Origin: an uncultured Ruminococcus sp.
Lineage (GTDB): Bacteria > Bacillota > Clostridia > Oscillospirales > Ruminococcaceae
Direction of reading: 5' to 3'
NCBI GenBank assembly: GCA_937902395.1
Contig: CALGTV010000012.1
Coordinates: forward strand, 1-56,414
Length of the DNA stretch: 56,414 bases
Part shown: positions 25,655 to 33,658 of the stretch, one piece after another
Layout: each line of letters starts with the position of its first letter
Numbering within the stretch: position 1 is the first letter of the stretch
Made by a program: the position numbers and the translations under genes
Notes under the pieces: generated by a model
Seen by the model: only the letters and a program-made list of their open reading frames with translations
The model's database searches: none
Told to the model about the DNA's origin: nothing

Positions 25655-25798
25655 GTGCGGGCAGCGGGATTTATTCCGTTATCGGCATTACAATAACAAC
25701 GCTTTCTGAATGTGGAGTTTTATTTGCTTTCAGTCGGCGCAGTATGCTGAGAATTTATGCCCCACTGTATCTGTGGGGCTTTTTTGTTGGGAGGGAGT
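25655..25798 (+). promoter_or_regulatory. Leader with intrinsic terminator, candidate attenuator or riboswitch
   Basis: About 140 bases separate the promoter from the first gene. The leader ends in GCCCCAC-TGTATCT-GTGGGGC followed by TTTTTTG (25759-25785), a textbook intrinsic terminator 13 bases before the start codon. The early segment GTGCGGGC (25655-25662) could pair with GCCCCAC as an antiterminator. A hairpin-rich middle (CGGGA/TTCCG near 25665-25678) might bind a ligand. No known riboswitch class was recognised. Confidence 0.6.
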
Positions 25799-26047
25799 AT
25801 GGAAGAAAAAAGAATAGCAGTAGCGGCAATTGTAATTGACGATATATCAGCTGTTGACGATGTCAACAGAGTTCTGCACGAATTCAATGAAATAATCATT
25901 GGCAGAATGGGTATACCATACAGGGAACGGGGAGTTTCCGTTATATCCGTAGCTGTTGACGCATCTCCCGACAAAATAAGCTGTCTCACAGGAAAGTTGG
26001 GACATATTAGCGGTGTATCGGTAAAAGCTGCAATTTCAAAAAAGTAA
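25799..26047 (+). CDS. TM1266-type iron-only hydrogenase system regulator
   Basis: 82 residues. A single ACT-like/NikR-C-like fold is suggested by VAAIVIDDISAVDDVNRVLHEF, EIIIGRMGIPY and ISVAVDASPDKISCLTGKLGHI. TM1266-family proteins are regularly encoded beside hydrogenase maturases and are thought to be regulatory; no DNA-binding domain is visible. The ATG at 25799 has GGGAGGG upstream and follows the leader terminator. hydG starts 14 bases after the stop, so the pair is an operon. Confidence 0.85.
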   Translation: MEEKRIAVAAIVIDDISAVDDVNRVLHEFNEIIIGRMGIPYRERGVSVISVAVDASPDKISCLTGKLGHISGVSVKAAISKK

Positions 26048-26061
26048 TGGAGGAAATCTAT

Positions 26062-27501
26062 ATGTATAATGTGAAATCTTTAAAAGCTGAGGAATTTATA
26101 AATCACGAGGAAATACTTGAAACTCTTGAATATGCTGAGGCTAATAAGAGTAACAGAGAGCTTATTGAGGAAATCCTTGAAAAAGCTCGTCCGAAGAAAA
26201 CGGGCAGAGGCGTGGAGTGTGCAGGTCTTTCACACAGAGAGGCAAGCGTTCTTCTTGCCTGCGATATTCCTGAAATGACAGAGAAAATCTATGCTCTTGC
26301 AAATGAGATAAAGGAAAATTTCTACGGCGACAGAATTGTTATGTTTGCGCCTCTGTATCTTTCAAATTATTGTGTAAATCAGTGCGTATACTGTCCTTAT
26401 CATATTCAGAATAAAGAAATTCCGCGTAAAAAGCTGACATTGGCTGAGGTTGAAAAGGAAGTTATTGCGCTTCAGGATATGGGACACAAGCGTCTTGCTA
26501 TTGAAGCAGGTGAGGACCCTGTAAATAATCCTATTGAGTATATCATTGATTGCATTAAGACGATTTATTCTATCAAGCACAAGAATGGCGCTATCAGACG
26601 TGTAAATGTCAACATTGCCGCAACAACTGTTGAAAACTATCGCAAGCTGAAAGAGGCTGAAATCGGAACATATATTCTCTTTCAGGAGACATATCACAAG
26701 GAAAGCTATGAGGAGCTTCATCCTGCCGGACCTAAGCACAACTATGCTTATCACACGGAGGCTATGGACAGAGCTATGGAGGGCGGCATTGATGATGTAG
26801 GTCTTGGCGTACTGTTCGGACTTGACAAGTATAAATATGAATTTGCAGGGCTTCTCATGCATGCTGAGCATCTCGAAGCTGTACACGGTGTTGGTCCTCA
26901 TACTATCAGCGTTCCTCGTCTGAAAAGAGCGTCTGACATTGACCCCACACAGTTTGACAATGGCATTGATGATGATACTTTTGCTAAAATTATTGCTTGT
27001 ATCAGAATTGCTGTGCCTTATACAGGTATGATTATCTCCACAAGAGAGAGCGAGGAATGTCGCAAAAAAGTTCTTAAACTTGGTATATCACAGATTTCAG
27101 GCGGTTCAAGAACATCCGTTGGCGGATATGCAAACGAGGAAAGACCTCATGATACAGAGCAGTTTGATGTATCTGACCAGCGTACTCTTGATGAGGTTGT
27201 AAAGTGGCTTATGGAGGGCGGATATATTCCCTCATTCTGTACTGCCTGCTATCGCGAGGGACGTACAGGTGACAGATTTATGGCGCTTTGCAAGGTGGGA
27301 CAGATTCAGAATTGCTGTCATCCAAATGCTTTGCTGACATTGCAGGAGTATTTACAGGACTATGCAAGTCCCGAAACAAGAAAAATCGGTGAAGCGCTTA
27401 TAGACCGCGAAATACAGAAAGTTCCCGACGAAAATCGTCGTCAGAAAGCTTTGGATTATCTCGACAAAATCAGAAATGGTGAGCGCGATTTCAGATTTTA
27501 A
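26062..27501 (+). CDS. hydG: [FeFe]-hydrogenase maturase HydG
   Basis: 479 residues. This radical SAM tyrosine lyase makes CO and cyanide ligands for the hydrogenase H-cluster. The SAM cluster motif is YCVNQCVYCPYH (about residues 105-116). The C-terminal auxiliary cluster site is CTACYREGRTGDRFM, with further cysteines in QNCCHPNA, as in HydG and unlike ThiH. The ATG at 26062 is set by GGAGGA 7 bases upstream. No hydE, hydF or hydrogenase genes are in the window, so they must lie elsewhere. A new promoter begins directly after the stop. Confidence 0.96.
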   Translation: MYNVKSLKAEEFINHEEILETLEYAEANKSNRELIEEILEKARPKKTGRGVECAGLSHREASVLLACDIPEMTEKIYALANEIKENFYGDRIVMFAPLYLSNYCVNQCVYCPYHIQNKEIPRKKLTLAEVEKEVIALQDMGHKRLAIEAGEDPVNNPIEYIIDCIKTIYSIKHKNGAIRRVNVNIAATTVENYRKLKEAEIGTYILFQETYHKESYEELHPAGPKHNYAYHTEAMDRAMEGGIDDVGLGVLFGLDKYKYEFAGLLMHAEHLEAVHGVGPHTISVPRLKRASDIDPTQFDNGIDDDTFAKIIACIRIAVPYTGMIISTRESEECRKKVLKLGISQISGGSRTSVGGYANEERPHDTEQFDVSDQRTLDEVVKWLMEGGYIPSFCTACYREGRTGDRFMALCKVGQIQNCCHPNALLTLQEYLQDYASPETRKIGEALIDREIQKVPDENRRQKALDYLDKIRNGERDFRF

Positions 27502-27502
27502 A

Positions 27503-27531
27503 TTGACAAAATTTACTTGGTGTGGTATAAT
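27503..27531 (+). promoter_or_regulatory. Consensus promoter of the 52-residue membrane protein
   Basis: TTGACA (27503-27508) and TATAAT (27526-27531) have 17-bp spacing, beginning one base after the hydG stop codon. Confidence 0.85.
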
Positions 27532-27577
27532 ATATTAACAGGATTATACCTGATAACTTCATGGGAGGACAAAAATT

Positions 27578-27736
27578 ATGGATATGTTATCAATTCTTGC
27601 ACTTGCACTTACTTCACCTGCAACGGGAGACAGATTCCCTGTAATTCCCCTTATTCTGATTGTAGGTCTTGCTGTAGTTATAGCGGTTGTGTCGTCAATA
27701 ATAGCGGCAAAAAACAAGAAAGATGATGATGAATAA
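27578..27736 (+). CDS. Small one-helix protein with a sortase-like tail
   Basis: 52 residues: a short hydrophobic start (MDMLSILALALT), then SPATGD, a 22-residue hydrophobic helix (IPLILIVGLAVVIAVVSSIIAA) and a charged end KNKKDDDE. The order xPxTGD, helix, basic tail is that of sortase substrates' C-terminal sorting signals, yet there is almost nothing in front of it. GGGAGG lies 8-10 bases before the ATG, and the gene has its own consensus promoter and terminator, so it is very likely expressed. Relatives with the same tail are usually long surface proteins; this one may be a bare membrane peptide. The function is unknown. Confidence 0.8.
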   Translation: MDMLSILALALTSPATGDRFPVIPLILIVGLAVVIAVVSSIIAAKNKKDDDE

Positions 27737-27748
27737 TAAATGACTAAA

Positions 27749-27776
27749 GCGCCGCATATCTTGTGCGGTGCTTTTG
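27749..27776 (+). terminator. Terminator of the small membrane protein gene
   Basis: GCGCCGCA (27749-27756) pairs with TGCGGTGC (27764-27771) with one G-U pair, followed by TTTT. Confidence 0.75.
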
Positions 27777-27827
27777 CATATCTGCCAAGCATAATGTCAT
27801 ATCCTGTAGAAAAAGGAGTGCGGAGAT

Positions 27828-28115
27828 ATGATATGCAGTCTTGATGAGATTAAGCGAAAAGAAGTTATAGACGTTAAAACAGGGGAACGCCTTGGCTATA
27901 TTGACGATGTGCGTATGGATACTGAAAAATCAGAGATAATATCACTGATAATATACGGCGGATATCGATTATTCGGGCTTTTCGGCAAGGAGGATGACGT
28001 GGAGCTGCCTTGTGATTGCGTGAAAGTTATAGGCAATGATACTATACTTGTAGATTCATCTGCGGCAAAATGCACAAAAAATAAATTTTGGTGTTTTAAA
28101 AGTTTGTTCGGTTAG
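27828..28115 (+). CDS. YlmC/YmxH-family PRC-barrel protein
   Basis: 95 residues. The PRC-barrel pattern is KEVIDVKTGERLGYIDDVRMD, then EIISLIIYGG, and LPCDCVKVIGNDTILVD at the end. The family is associated with sporulation in Bacillus and Clostridia but has no assigned biochemical role. AAGGAG lies about 10 bases before the ATG. The last 15 residues (KCTKNKFWCFKSLFG) are cysteine- and aromatic-rich and not typical. The rpsB promoter begins right after the stop. Confidence 0.85.
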   Translation: MICSLDEIKRKEVIDVKTGERLGYIDDVRMDTEKSEIISLIIYGGYRLFGLFGKEDDVELPCDCVKVIGNDTILVDSSAAKCTKNKFWCFKSLFG

Positions 28116-28118
28116 ATA

Positions 28119-28147
28119 TTGCCAAATTTGTGGGAATATGGTATAAT
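28119..28147 (+). promoter_or_regulatory. Promoter of rpsB-tsf
   Basis: TTGCCA (28119-28124) and TATAAT (28142-28147) have 17-bp spacing. Confidence 0.75.
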
Positions 28148-28153
28148 TATTAG

Positions 28154-28261
28154 GCAATTCACACGCAGGATTTTTGCGGGTCGGTGCGTCTGCGGACGTG
28201 GCACGTGAGATAAGTTCTGCGGAGGATTAATAAATAACCAATTTTAAGGAGGACTACCACA
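28154..28261 (+). promoter_or_regulatory. Structured rpsB leader
   Basis: The roughly 105-base leader has a GC-rich hairpin in an otherwise AT-rich gap. CACGCAG (28162-28168) can pair with CTGCG and CGTG segments at 28190-28200, and a further TCTGCGG motif lies near 28216. Ribosomal protein S2 often autoregulates through its leader; such a role here is inference. AAGGAGG precedes the rpsB ATG. Confidence 0.5.
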
Positions 28262-29011
28262 ATGGCAGTAGTTTCAATGAAACAGCTTCTTGAAGCAGGC
28301 GTTCACTTCGGACACCAGACAAGACGCTGGAACCCCAAAATGGCACCATATATCTTCACAGAGAGAAATGGTATCTACATCATCGACCTTCAGAAGACTG
28401 TTAAGAAGCTCGAAGAGGCTTATATGTTCGTTCGTGACATCGCAGCTGAGGGCGGCGAGGTTCTTTTCGTAGGTACAAAGAAGCAGGCTGGCGATTCCGT
28501 TAAGGAAGAGGCTACACGCGCTGGTGCTCACTATGTAAATGCAAGATGGCTGGGCGGTATGCTCACAAACTTCAAGACAATTCAGACACGTATCAGAAGA
28601 CTTGAGCAGCTCCACACAATGGAAGAGGACGGCACATTTGATCTTCTCCCCAAGAAGGAAGTTGTTAAGCTCAACCTTGAGATTGAGAAGCTTGAGAAGT
28701 TCCTCGGCGGTATCAAGACAATGAAGAAGCTTCCTGCAGCTCTCTTTATCGTAGACCCCCGCAAGGAAAAGATTGCTGTTGCTGAGGCTAAGAAGCTCAA
28801 TATCCCGATCGTTGCTATCGTTGATACAAACTGCGATCCCGATGAGGTTGATTACGTTATCCCCGGTAACGATGACGCTATCCGCGCTGTAAAGCTTATC
28901 GCTGGTACAATCGCTAACGCTGTTATCGAAGGCAGACAGGGCGACGACGCTGCTGAGGCTGTTGAGGCTCCCGCTGAGGAAGCTGCAGCTGAAGAGGCAG
29001 ATGCTGAATAA
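28262..29011 (+). CDS. rpsB: 30S ribosomal protein S2
   Basis: 249 residues. The S2 signatures are MKQLLEAGVHFGHQTRRWNPKM at the N-terminus, LFVGTKKQA, WLGGMLTNFKTI and PIVAIVDTNCDPD. A C-terminal Ala/Glu-rich acidic tail (last 25 residues) is common in this group. It is the first gene of the rpsB-tsf unit, with a terminator-like hairpin between the two genes. Confidence 0.98.
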   Translation: MAVVSMKQLLEAGVHFGHQTRRWNPKMAPYIFTERNGIYIIDLQKTVKKLEEAYMFVRDIAAEGGEVLFVGTKKQAGDSVKEEATRAGAHYVNARWLGGMLTNFKTIQTRIRRLEQLHTMEEDGTFDLLPKKEVVKLNLEIEKLEKFLGGIKTMKKLPAALFIVDPRKEKIAVAEAKKLNIPIVAIVDTNCDPDEVDYVIPGNDDAIRAVKLIAGTIANAVIEGRQGDDAAEAVEAPAEEAAAEEADAE

Positions 29012-29030
29012 TTAAGAATCATTCAAGTGA

Positions 29031-29058
29031 AAACCCGAATATTTATGTTCGGGTTTTT
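29031..29058 (+). terminator. Intrinsic terminator between rpsB and tsf
   Basis: AACCCGAA (29032-29039) pairs with TTCGGGTT (29048-29055), followed by five T. It would reduce read-through into tsf; no separate tsf promoter was obvious in the 38 bases that follow. Confidence 0.75.
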
Positions 29059-29096
29059 GCGGATTATACAACAAATATTTTTAGGAGGTAATAACA

Positions 29097-30014
29097 ATGG
29101 GAAAGGTTTCCGTTGCAGAGATTAAAGAACTTATGAGCGCTACAGGCGTTGGTATGATGGACTGTAAGAAGGCTCTCGAAGCTAACGACGGCGATATGGA
29201 CAAGGCTATTGAGTTCCTCAGAGAAAAAGGTCTTGCTACACAGGCTAAGAAGAGCGGCAGAGCTGCTGCTGAGGGTATCGTTACAGCTGTTGTAAACGGC
29301 AATGTTGGCGTACTCCTCGAAGTAAACACAGAGACAGACTTCGCTGCTAACACAGACGATATCAAGAACTTTGTTGCAGGCGTTGCAAATACAATCATTG
29401 AGAAGAATCCTGCTGATGTTGAGGCTCTCAAGGCTGAGGTTATCAGCGGCGGTACAGCTACAATCGGCGATGTTCTTACAGAGCTTGCTGGTATGAAGAT
29501 CAGAGAGAATATCGTTATCCGTCGTTTCGTAAGAATGGAAGGTAAGCTTGCTTCTTACATCCACAACGGCGGCAGCATCGGTGTTCTTGTAAAGATGGAT
29601 ACAGAGCTTGATGCAGACGCTGTTGCAGCTATCGGTAAGGACGTTGCTATGCAGTCCGCAGCTCTTAATGCTCCTTATCTCTGCCGTGCAGACGTTCCTG
29701 CTGAGGTTGTTGAGAAGGAAAAGGAGATCATGCTCGCTCAGATGGCAGAGGATCCTAAGATGGCATCCAAGCCTGAGAAGGTTAAGGAAGGCATCATTAA
29801 CGGTAAGATCAACAAGTACTACTCTGAGAACTGTCTCCTTGAGCAGTCTTTCGTTAAGGATGACAAGCTCAGCGTTCAGGGCTATGTTGATGCAGAGGCT
29901 AAGAAGCTCGGCGGCACAATCGCTGTAACAGATGTTGTTCGTTACGAGAGAGGCGAAGGCGTTGAGAAGAAGGAAGACAACCTCGCTGACGAAGTTGCTA
30001 AGATGATCAAGTAA
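29097..30014 (+). CDS. tsf: Translation elongation factor Ts
   Basis: 305 residues. It is the GDP-GTP exchange factor for EF-Tu. The N-terminal UBA-like domain has IKELMSATGVGMMDCKKAL, followed by TDFAAN-type core residues (EVNTETDFAAN) and the second core half ending QSFVKDD. AGGAGG lies 8 bases upstream of the ATG. The length and the order after rpsB are standard. Confidence 0.98.
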   Translation: MGKVSVAEIKELMSATGVGMMDCKKALEANDGDMDKAIEFLREKGLATQAKKSGRAAAEGIVTAVVNGNVGVLLEVNTETDFAANTDDIKNFVAGVANTIIEKNPADVEALKAEVISGGTATIGDVLTELAGMKIRENIVIRRFVRMEGKLASYIHNGGSIGVLVKMDTELDADAVAAIGKDVAMQSAALNAPYLCRADVPAEVVEKEKEIMLAQMAEDPKMASKPEKVKEGIINGKINKYYSENCLLEQSFVKDDKLSVQGYVDAEAKKLGGTIAVTDVVRYERGEGVEKKEDNLADEVAKMIK

Positions 30015-30030
30015 TTCAATTACACATAGA

Positions 30031-30058
30031 AAAGGTCTGCTTTCGGCAGACCTTTTTG
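30031..30058 (+). terminator. Terminator after tsf
   Basis: AGGTCTGC (30033-30040) pairs with GCAGACCT (30046-30053) across a five-base loop, followed by TTTT. Confidence 0.85.
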
Positions 30059-30071
30059 ATGTAAAATACGT

Positions 30072-30100
30072 AAAAATGCACCTTTCGAGGTGCATTTTTT
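30072..30100. terminator. Bidirectional terminator, end of the amino-acid ABC operon
   Basis: AAAATGCACCT-TTCG-AGGTGCATTTT is an 11-bp stem with a TTCG loop and T runs in both directions. It lies 13 bases after the stop of the minus-strand ATPase gene. Confidence 0.85.
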
Positions 30101-30112
30101 ATGATATGAGTA

Positions 30113-30838
30113 TTACAATACTTTTGACAAAAATTCTTTAAGCCTTGGATTCTGAGGGTTATTGAAGAATGTTTCAGGGTCGTTCTGTTCTACAATTTTT
30201 CCGTCCTCCATGAACATAACACGGGAAGCAACCTCACGGGCAAATCCCATTTCGTGAGTTACTACAACCATTGTCATACCGTCATCGGCAAGCTCTTTCA
30301 TAAGATTGAGAACCTCTCCGACCATTTCTGGGTCAAGTGCCGAAGTTGGCTCATCGAAAAGCATAACATCCGGATTCATGGCAAGAGAACGTGCAATGGC
30401 AATTCTCTGCTTCTGACCGCCTGAAATCTGCGTGGGATACTGTTCTGCCTTATCTGCAAGTCCTACTTTTTCAAGCAGCTCCATAGCTCTCTTGTCCGCA
30501 TCAGCCTGTGACATTATTTTAAGCTTTACAGGAGCAAGAGTGATATTTTTCTTTATTGTAAGATGCGGAAATAGGTTGAAATGCTGAAAAACCATACCCA
30601 TTTTTCTTCTGAGCAGATTTACTTCTTTGATATTTGCCTTTGTTATATCTACATCCTCAAAGAAGATTTCGCCGGATGTAGGTGTTTCCATAAGGTTCAG
30701 ACAGCGAAGAAATGTACTTTTTCCTGAGCCTGACGGTCCTATTATAACCACCTTTTCACCCTTGTGGATTTCCTCATTAATATCTTTCAGAATGTGAAGC
30801 TCGCCAAAAGACTTGTTAAGATTTTTAACGCTTATCAT
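30113..30838 (-). CDS. Polar amino acid ABC transporter ATPase (GlnQ type)
   Basis: 241 residues. The Walker A motif is GPSGSGKST, the Q-loop lies in MVFQHFNLFPH, the signature is SGGQKQR, and Walker B is VMLFDEPTSALDPEMV. It energises import together with the permease and lipoprotein encoded upstream. The ATG at 30838 has AAGGAG about 10 bases upstream and overlaps the end of the permease gene by 14 bases. Confidence 0.95.
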   Translation of the reverse strand: MISVKNLNKSFGELHILKDINEEIHKGEKVVIIGPSGSGKSTFLRCLNLMETPTSGEIFFEDVDITKANIKEVNLLRRKMGMVFQHFNLFPHLTIKKNITLAPVKLKIMSQADADKRAMELLEKVGLADKAEQYPTQISGGQKQRIAIARSLAMNPDVMLFDEPTSALDPEMVGEVLNLMKELADDGMTMVVVTHEMGFAREVASRVMFMEDGKIVEQNDPETFFNNPQNPRLKEFLSKVL

Positions 30839-31526
30839 TTTTTGCAAGTCTCCTTTCAAGCTTTGTAATTAGATGTGTAAGGAACATTACCATTACAAGA
30901 TATATGCACGCTACTGCGATTAAGGGCAGGAACGGGTTAAAGGTCTGGCTGATAATAGTATCTCCGCCTTTTGTAAGGTCAGCGATTGCTATATATCCTG
31001 CAACAGATGTTTCTTTAAGTAATACAATAAATTCATTTGCAAGGGCAGGAAGTACATTTTTGAAAGCCTGCGGAAGTATTATATTCGTCATAGTCTGGCG
31101 GTAACTCAGACCAAGGCTTGAACCTGCCTCAAACTGACCGTTATCGATAGACATTATACCTGAGCGGACGATTTCTGCAACGTAAGCGCCCGAATTAAGT
31201 CCGAATGCAAGTACGGCTACAAATATTTTGCTGATATCTACAGAGCCGAAAATTACGAAATATATTATCAAAAGCTGAACAACCACAGGAGTTCCGCGGA
31301 TAACTGTCAGGTATATCTTTGAGAGAAAATTGAGAATTTTCATCTTTCCTGTTTTATCGTGGGTTGCTCTGATAATTGCAACGATAAATCCGAGAATAAT
31401 ACCGATAATTACAGCAAGAATTGTTATTAAAAGAGTATTTTTCAGACCGTCTGTAAGGTATCTCCACCTGTCTTCTGCAATAAAATTCTCATAAAATGAG
31501 TCTTTAAAGCTGTTTATGAATCCCAT
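30825..31526 (-). CDS. Polar amino acid ABC transporter permease (HisM/GlnP type)
   Basis: 233 residues with about five membrane segments and the EAA-type loop (EAGSSLGLSYRQTMTNIILPQAFKNVLPALANEF) that contacts the ATPase. It is cotranscribed with the substrate-binding lipoprotein (17 bases upstream) and overlaps the ATPase gene. It probably forms a homodimeric channel. The substrate class, polar amino acids, follows from the family. Confidence 0.95.
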   Translation of the reverse strand: MGFINSFKDSFYENFIAEDRWRYLTDGLKNTLLITILAVIIGIILGFIVAIIRATHDKTGKMKILNFLSKIYLTVIRGTPVVVQLLIIYFVIFGSVDISKIFVAVLAFGLNSGAYVAEIVRSGIMSIDNGQFEAGSSLGLSYRQTMTNIILPQAFKNVLPALANEFIVLLKETSVAGYIAIADLTKGGDTIISQTFNPFLPLIAVACIYLVMVMFLTHLITKLERRLAKNDKR

Positions 31527-31542
31527 TATATGTTACTCCTTA

Positions 31543-32325
31543 TCAGTCTGCTCTTGTGATGATAACCTGAGTTGAAGTTGTATAAGCGTCGGTGAAATCA
31601 ACGTTTTTCAGTCTGTCCTCGGTTACGGACATACCAGCAACGCCAACGTCAGCTCTTCCGCTGTTTACAGATGCAATAATGGAATCGAAAGCAATATTTT
31701 CGATTTCAAGCTCGTAGCCAAGCTTATCACATACGGCTGTCATCATATCAACGTCAAAGCCTGCAACCTCCTGATTTTCAAGGAACTCATAAGGAGGAAA
31801 CTCCGCATTTGTAGCCATTATAAGAGTGCCGTTAGGATATTCCGTACCCTCAGGGGATTCATAGGGATACTTGCCATATTCCTCGCCAATCCAGTTTTTT
31901 TCGATATTTTCAAGAGTACCGTCAGCCTTAAGTTCGGCAAGAGCGTCGTTTATAGCGGTTGTCAGTTCTGTGTTTCCCTTTTTGAGTGCGATTGCATATT
32001 CCTCAACTGCAAATTCCTCGTCAAGAATCTGAAGTCCCTCATTTTTTTCAATGAATACCTTAGCAGGCTCATTGTCAATGATTACAGCGTCAATTTTGCC
32101 CTGTTTGAGAGCCTGAATAGCATCGGCACCTCTCTTGTAACGTTCAACAGTAGCGCCCTCAACATCTCCCGCAAGAGCGTCACCGGTAGTGCCCAACTGA
32201 ACACCGATTTTCTTGTTTTTCAGGTCATCGGCTGTATGTACGGTATTTTCCTTTGTTCCGCCGCAGCCTGTAAAAAATGTAAGGCAAGCAAGCGCCGCCA
32301 CAGTTGTTGATAAAATCTTTTTCAT
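31543..32325 (-). CDS. Amino acid ABC transporter substrate-binding lipoprotein
   Basis: 260 residues. The lipoprotein signal ends LTFFTGC. An SBP_bac_3 domain follows, beginning with its second lobe motifs (KKIGVQLGTTGDA) and ending MATNAEFPPYEFLENQEVAGFDVDMM and ADVGVAGMSVTEDRLKNVDFT. The usual order of the two lobes (MATN...PPYEF first) is reversed here: the typical N-terminal strand is at about residue 170, which suggests a circularly permuted SBP_bac_3 domain. It is the first gene of the three-gene importer. Confidence 0.9.
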   Translation of the reverse strand: MKKILSTTVAALACLTFFTGCGGTKENTVHTADDLKNKKIGVQLGTTGDALAGDVEGATVERYKRGADAIQALKQGKIDAVIIDNEPAKVFIEKNEGLQILDEEFAVEEYAIALKKGNTELTTAINDALAELKADGTLENIEKNWIGEEYGKYPYESPEGTEYPNGTLIMATNAEFPPYEFLENQEVAGFDVDMMTAVCDKLGYELEIENIAFDSIIASVNSGRADVGVAGMSVTEDRLKNVDFTDAYTTSTQVIITRAD

Positions 32326-32358
32326 AGTAAAAACCTACCTTTATTCAATAATACATCT

Positions 32359-32388
32359 ATTATATCATATACTTCAAAGCAAAGTCAA
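32359..32388 (-). promoter_or_regulatory. Promoter of the amino-acid ABC operon
   Basis: On the minus strand TTGACT (32383-32388) and TATAAT (32359-32364) have 18-bp spacing. Confidence 0.75.
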
Positions 32389-32451
32389 GAGTTTGTTGAA
32401 ACGGAAATTGTAATCCATTAAAAATGATTATTCTGCAATGTTAAGATGAAT

Positions 32452-33123
32452 TTATATTATCCCGAACAGAATAAATCCTACGGTATTAATTGCAAAATTG
32501 GCAAACATATGCACAAACCAAGAGGGATATATACTATTGTTGCGTTCATTAAGATAGTTGAATATACAACCGCCTGCTATCAGCCCGAACATCAGCAGCA
32601 GTAATACACCAATATTGAACATGCCTGACAACATTCCTATGTGATAAATTGCAAATATTGCTGAACTGAAAATATAGGCGATTTTAGGAGATGTATGTTT
32701 CTTCAGCGTCATAAATCCGTATCCTCTGAAAAAGAATTCCTCTAAAAATGAATTCATAAGGGATATATACAGGGATACGTAAATAAAATTATCCGCTGTA
32801 ATCCCCATACCTTCGGTCAGGCTTGATGTTACATTTGAAAAATCAAATATGTTTCTTGTAAGCAGATATCCCGATAAAATCACAGTATATACGGCGATTC
32901 CCAACAAAAAGGCTTTCAGAATTCCTTTTTTCCTGAATACATATAGTTCTTTGAAGTCCTTGAAATCGCTTTTGTTTTTTATAAAAAACAGCATCGGTAA
33001 TGCTAAGAAAAATATTATTTTTATTGGGATTTTTACAAAATAATTTGGCTGTAAAACAGCGTCAATAAGGCAGACTATTATGGAGAATGTAAGAACTGAT
33101 GTCATAATCAGATATTTTTTCAT
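32452..33123 (-). CDS. CPBP-family intramembrane metalloprotease
   Basis: 223 residues with six to eight hydrophobic segments. The CPBP (CAAX protease/bacteriocin-processing, Abi) motifs are present: EEFFFRGYGF with the paired glutamates and arginine, FAIYHIG with a conserved histidine, and VHMFANFAINT near the C-terminus. Bacterial members act in prenyl-protein-like processing, bacteriocin self-immunity or stress; nothing nearby selects among these. It stands alone, downstream of the MITE-like element and upstream of the ABC operon promoter. Confidence 0.88.
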   Translation of the reverse strand: MKKYLIMTSVLTFSIIVCLIDAVLQPNYFVKIPIKIIFFLALPMLFFIKNKSDFKDFKELYVFRKKGILKAFLLGIAVYTVILSGYLLTRNIFDFSNVTSSLTEGMGITADNFIYVSLYISLMNSFLEEFFFRGYGFMTLKKHTSPKIAYIFSSAIFAIYHIGMLSGMFNIGVLLLLMFGLIAGGCIFNYLNERNNSIYPSWFVHMFANFAINTVGFILFGII

Positions 33124-33353
33124 GTTATTTCCTCCTGATTTTTATCCGATGTTAAATACACCTTTGGTATATGCGGCAAATCCACCTGTAAGAAAAATAC
33201 GTCCAACAGCAAAACTTGGATTTCGAAAAATCGCCTCCATACTATTTGTTTTGCACATTATACCATATTTAAATAAAAAAGTCAAATAATATTTGATATC
33301 ATTTCATGTTACAGCAGGAAAAGCTGTTTATCATTCTTACATTCTAATATTTT

Positions 33354-33513
33354 ATACCAATCCCTAAAATGTTAGTAGACAAAGATGATGAGCAGAAATG
33401 ATGTATGTCAAGGCGGACGACGAAAGCATACTGTCGTATGGTGAGGAAGTCCAACGACGACATACAGCTTTTATGCCATTAGATTTGTCTACTGTTGTTT
33501 CAGGGATTGGTAT
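33354..33513. mobile_element. MITE-like 160-bp element
   Basis: The ends are inverted repeats: ATACCAATCCCT (33354-33365) with AGGGATTGGTAT (33502-33513). Inside them, GTAGACAAA (33375-33383) is inverted as TTTGTCTAC (33484-33492). The centre contains the hairpin CATAC-TGTC-GTATG. There is no ORF and no clear target-site duplication. It lies in the 535-base gap between the CPBP gene and the dockerin esterase promoter; the rest of the gap shows nothing else recognisable. Confidence 0.7.
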
Positions 33514-33569
33514 TAGGTATCATTTTATGAAAAAATAGTTGAATTTACAATCAAATACATAAAATCCTC

Positions 33570-33598
33570 TTGAATAATAAAATAATATGTGATATAAT
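33570..33598 (+). promoter_or_regulatory. Promoter of the dockerin esterase
   Basis: TTGAAT (33570-33575) and TATAAT (33593-33598) have 17-bp spacing. Confidence 0.7.
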
Positions 33599-33658
33599 TA
33601 ATTAGCAGATATATTGTTTAAGGGATAAATTAATTAATCGAAAGGAGCTTTTTTATCA

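Noticed and set aside
26362..26901. A minus-strand gene within hydG
   Set aside because: It is antisense to a strongly conserved gene and has no family resemblance.
29064..30095. A 343-codon minus-strand gene over tsf
   Set aside because: It is antisense to a certain gene, rich in Cys, Leu and Ser, with no ribosome-binding site, and is explained by tsf codon usage.
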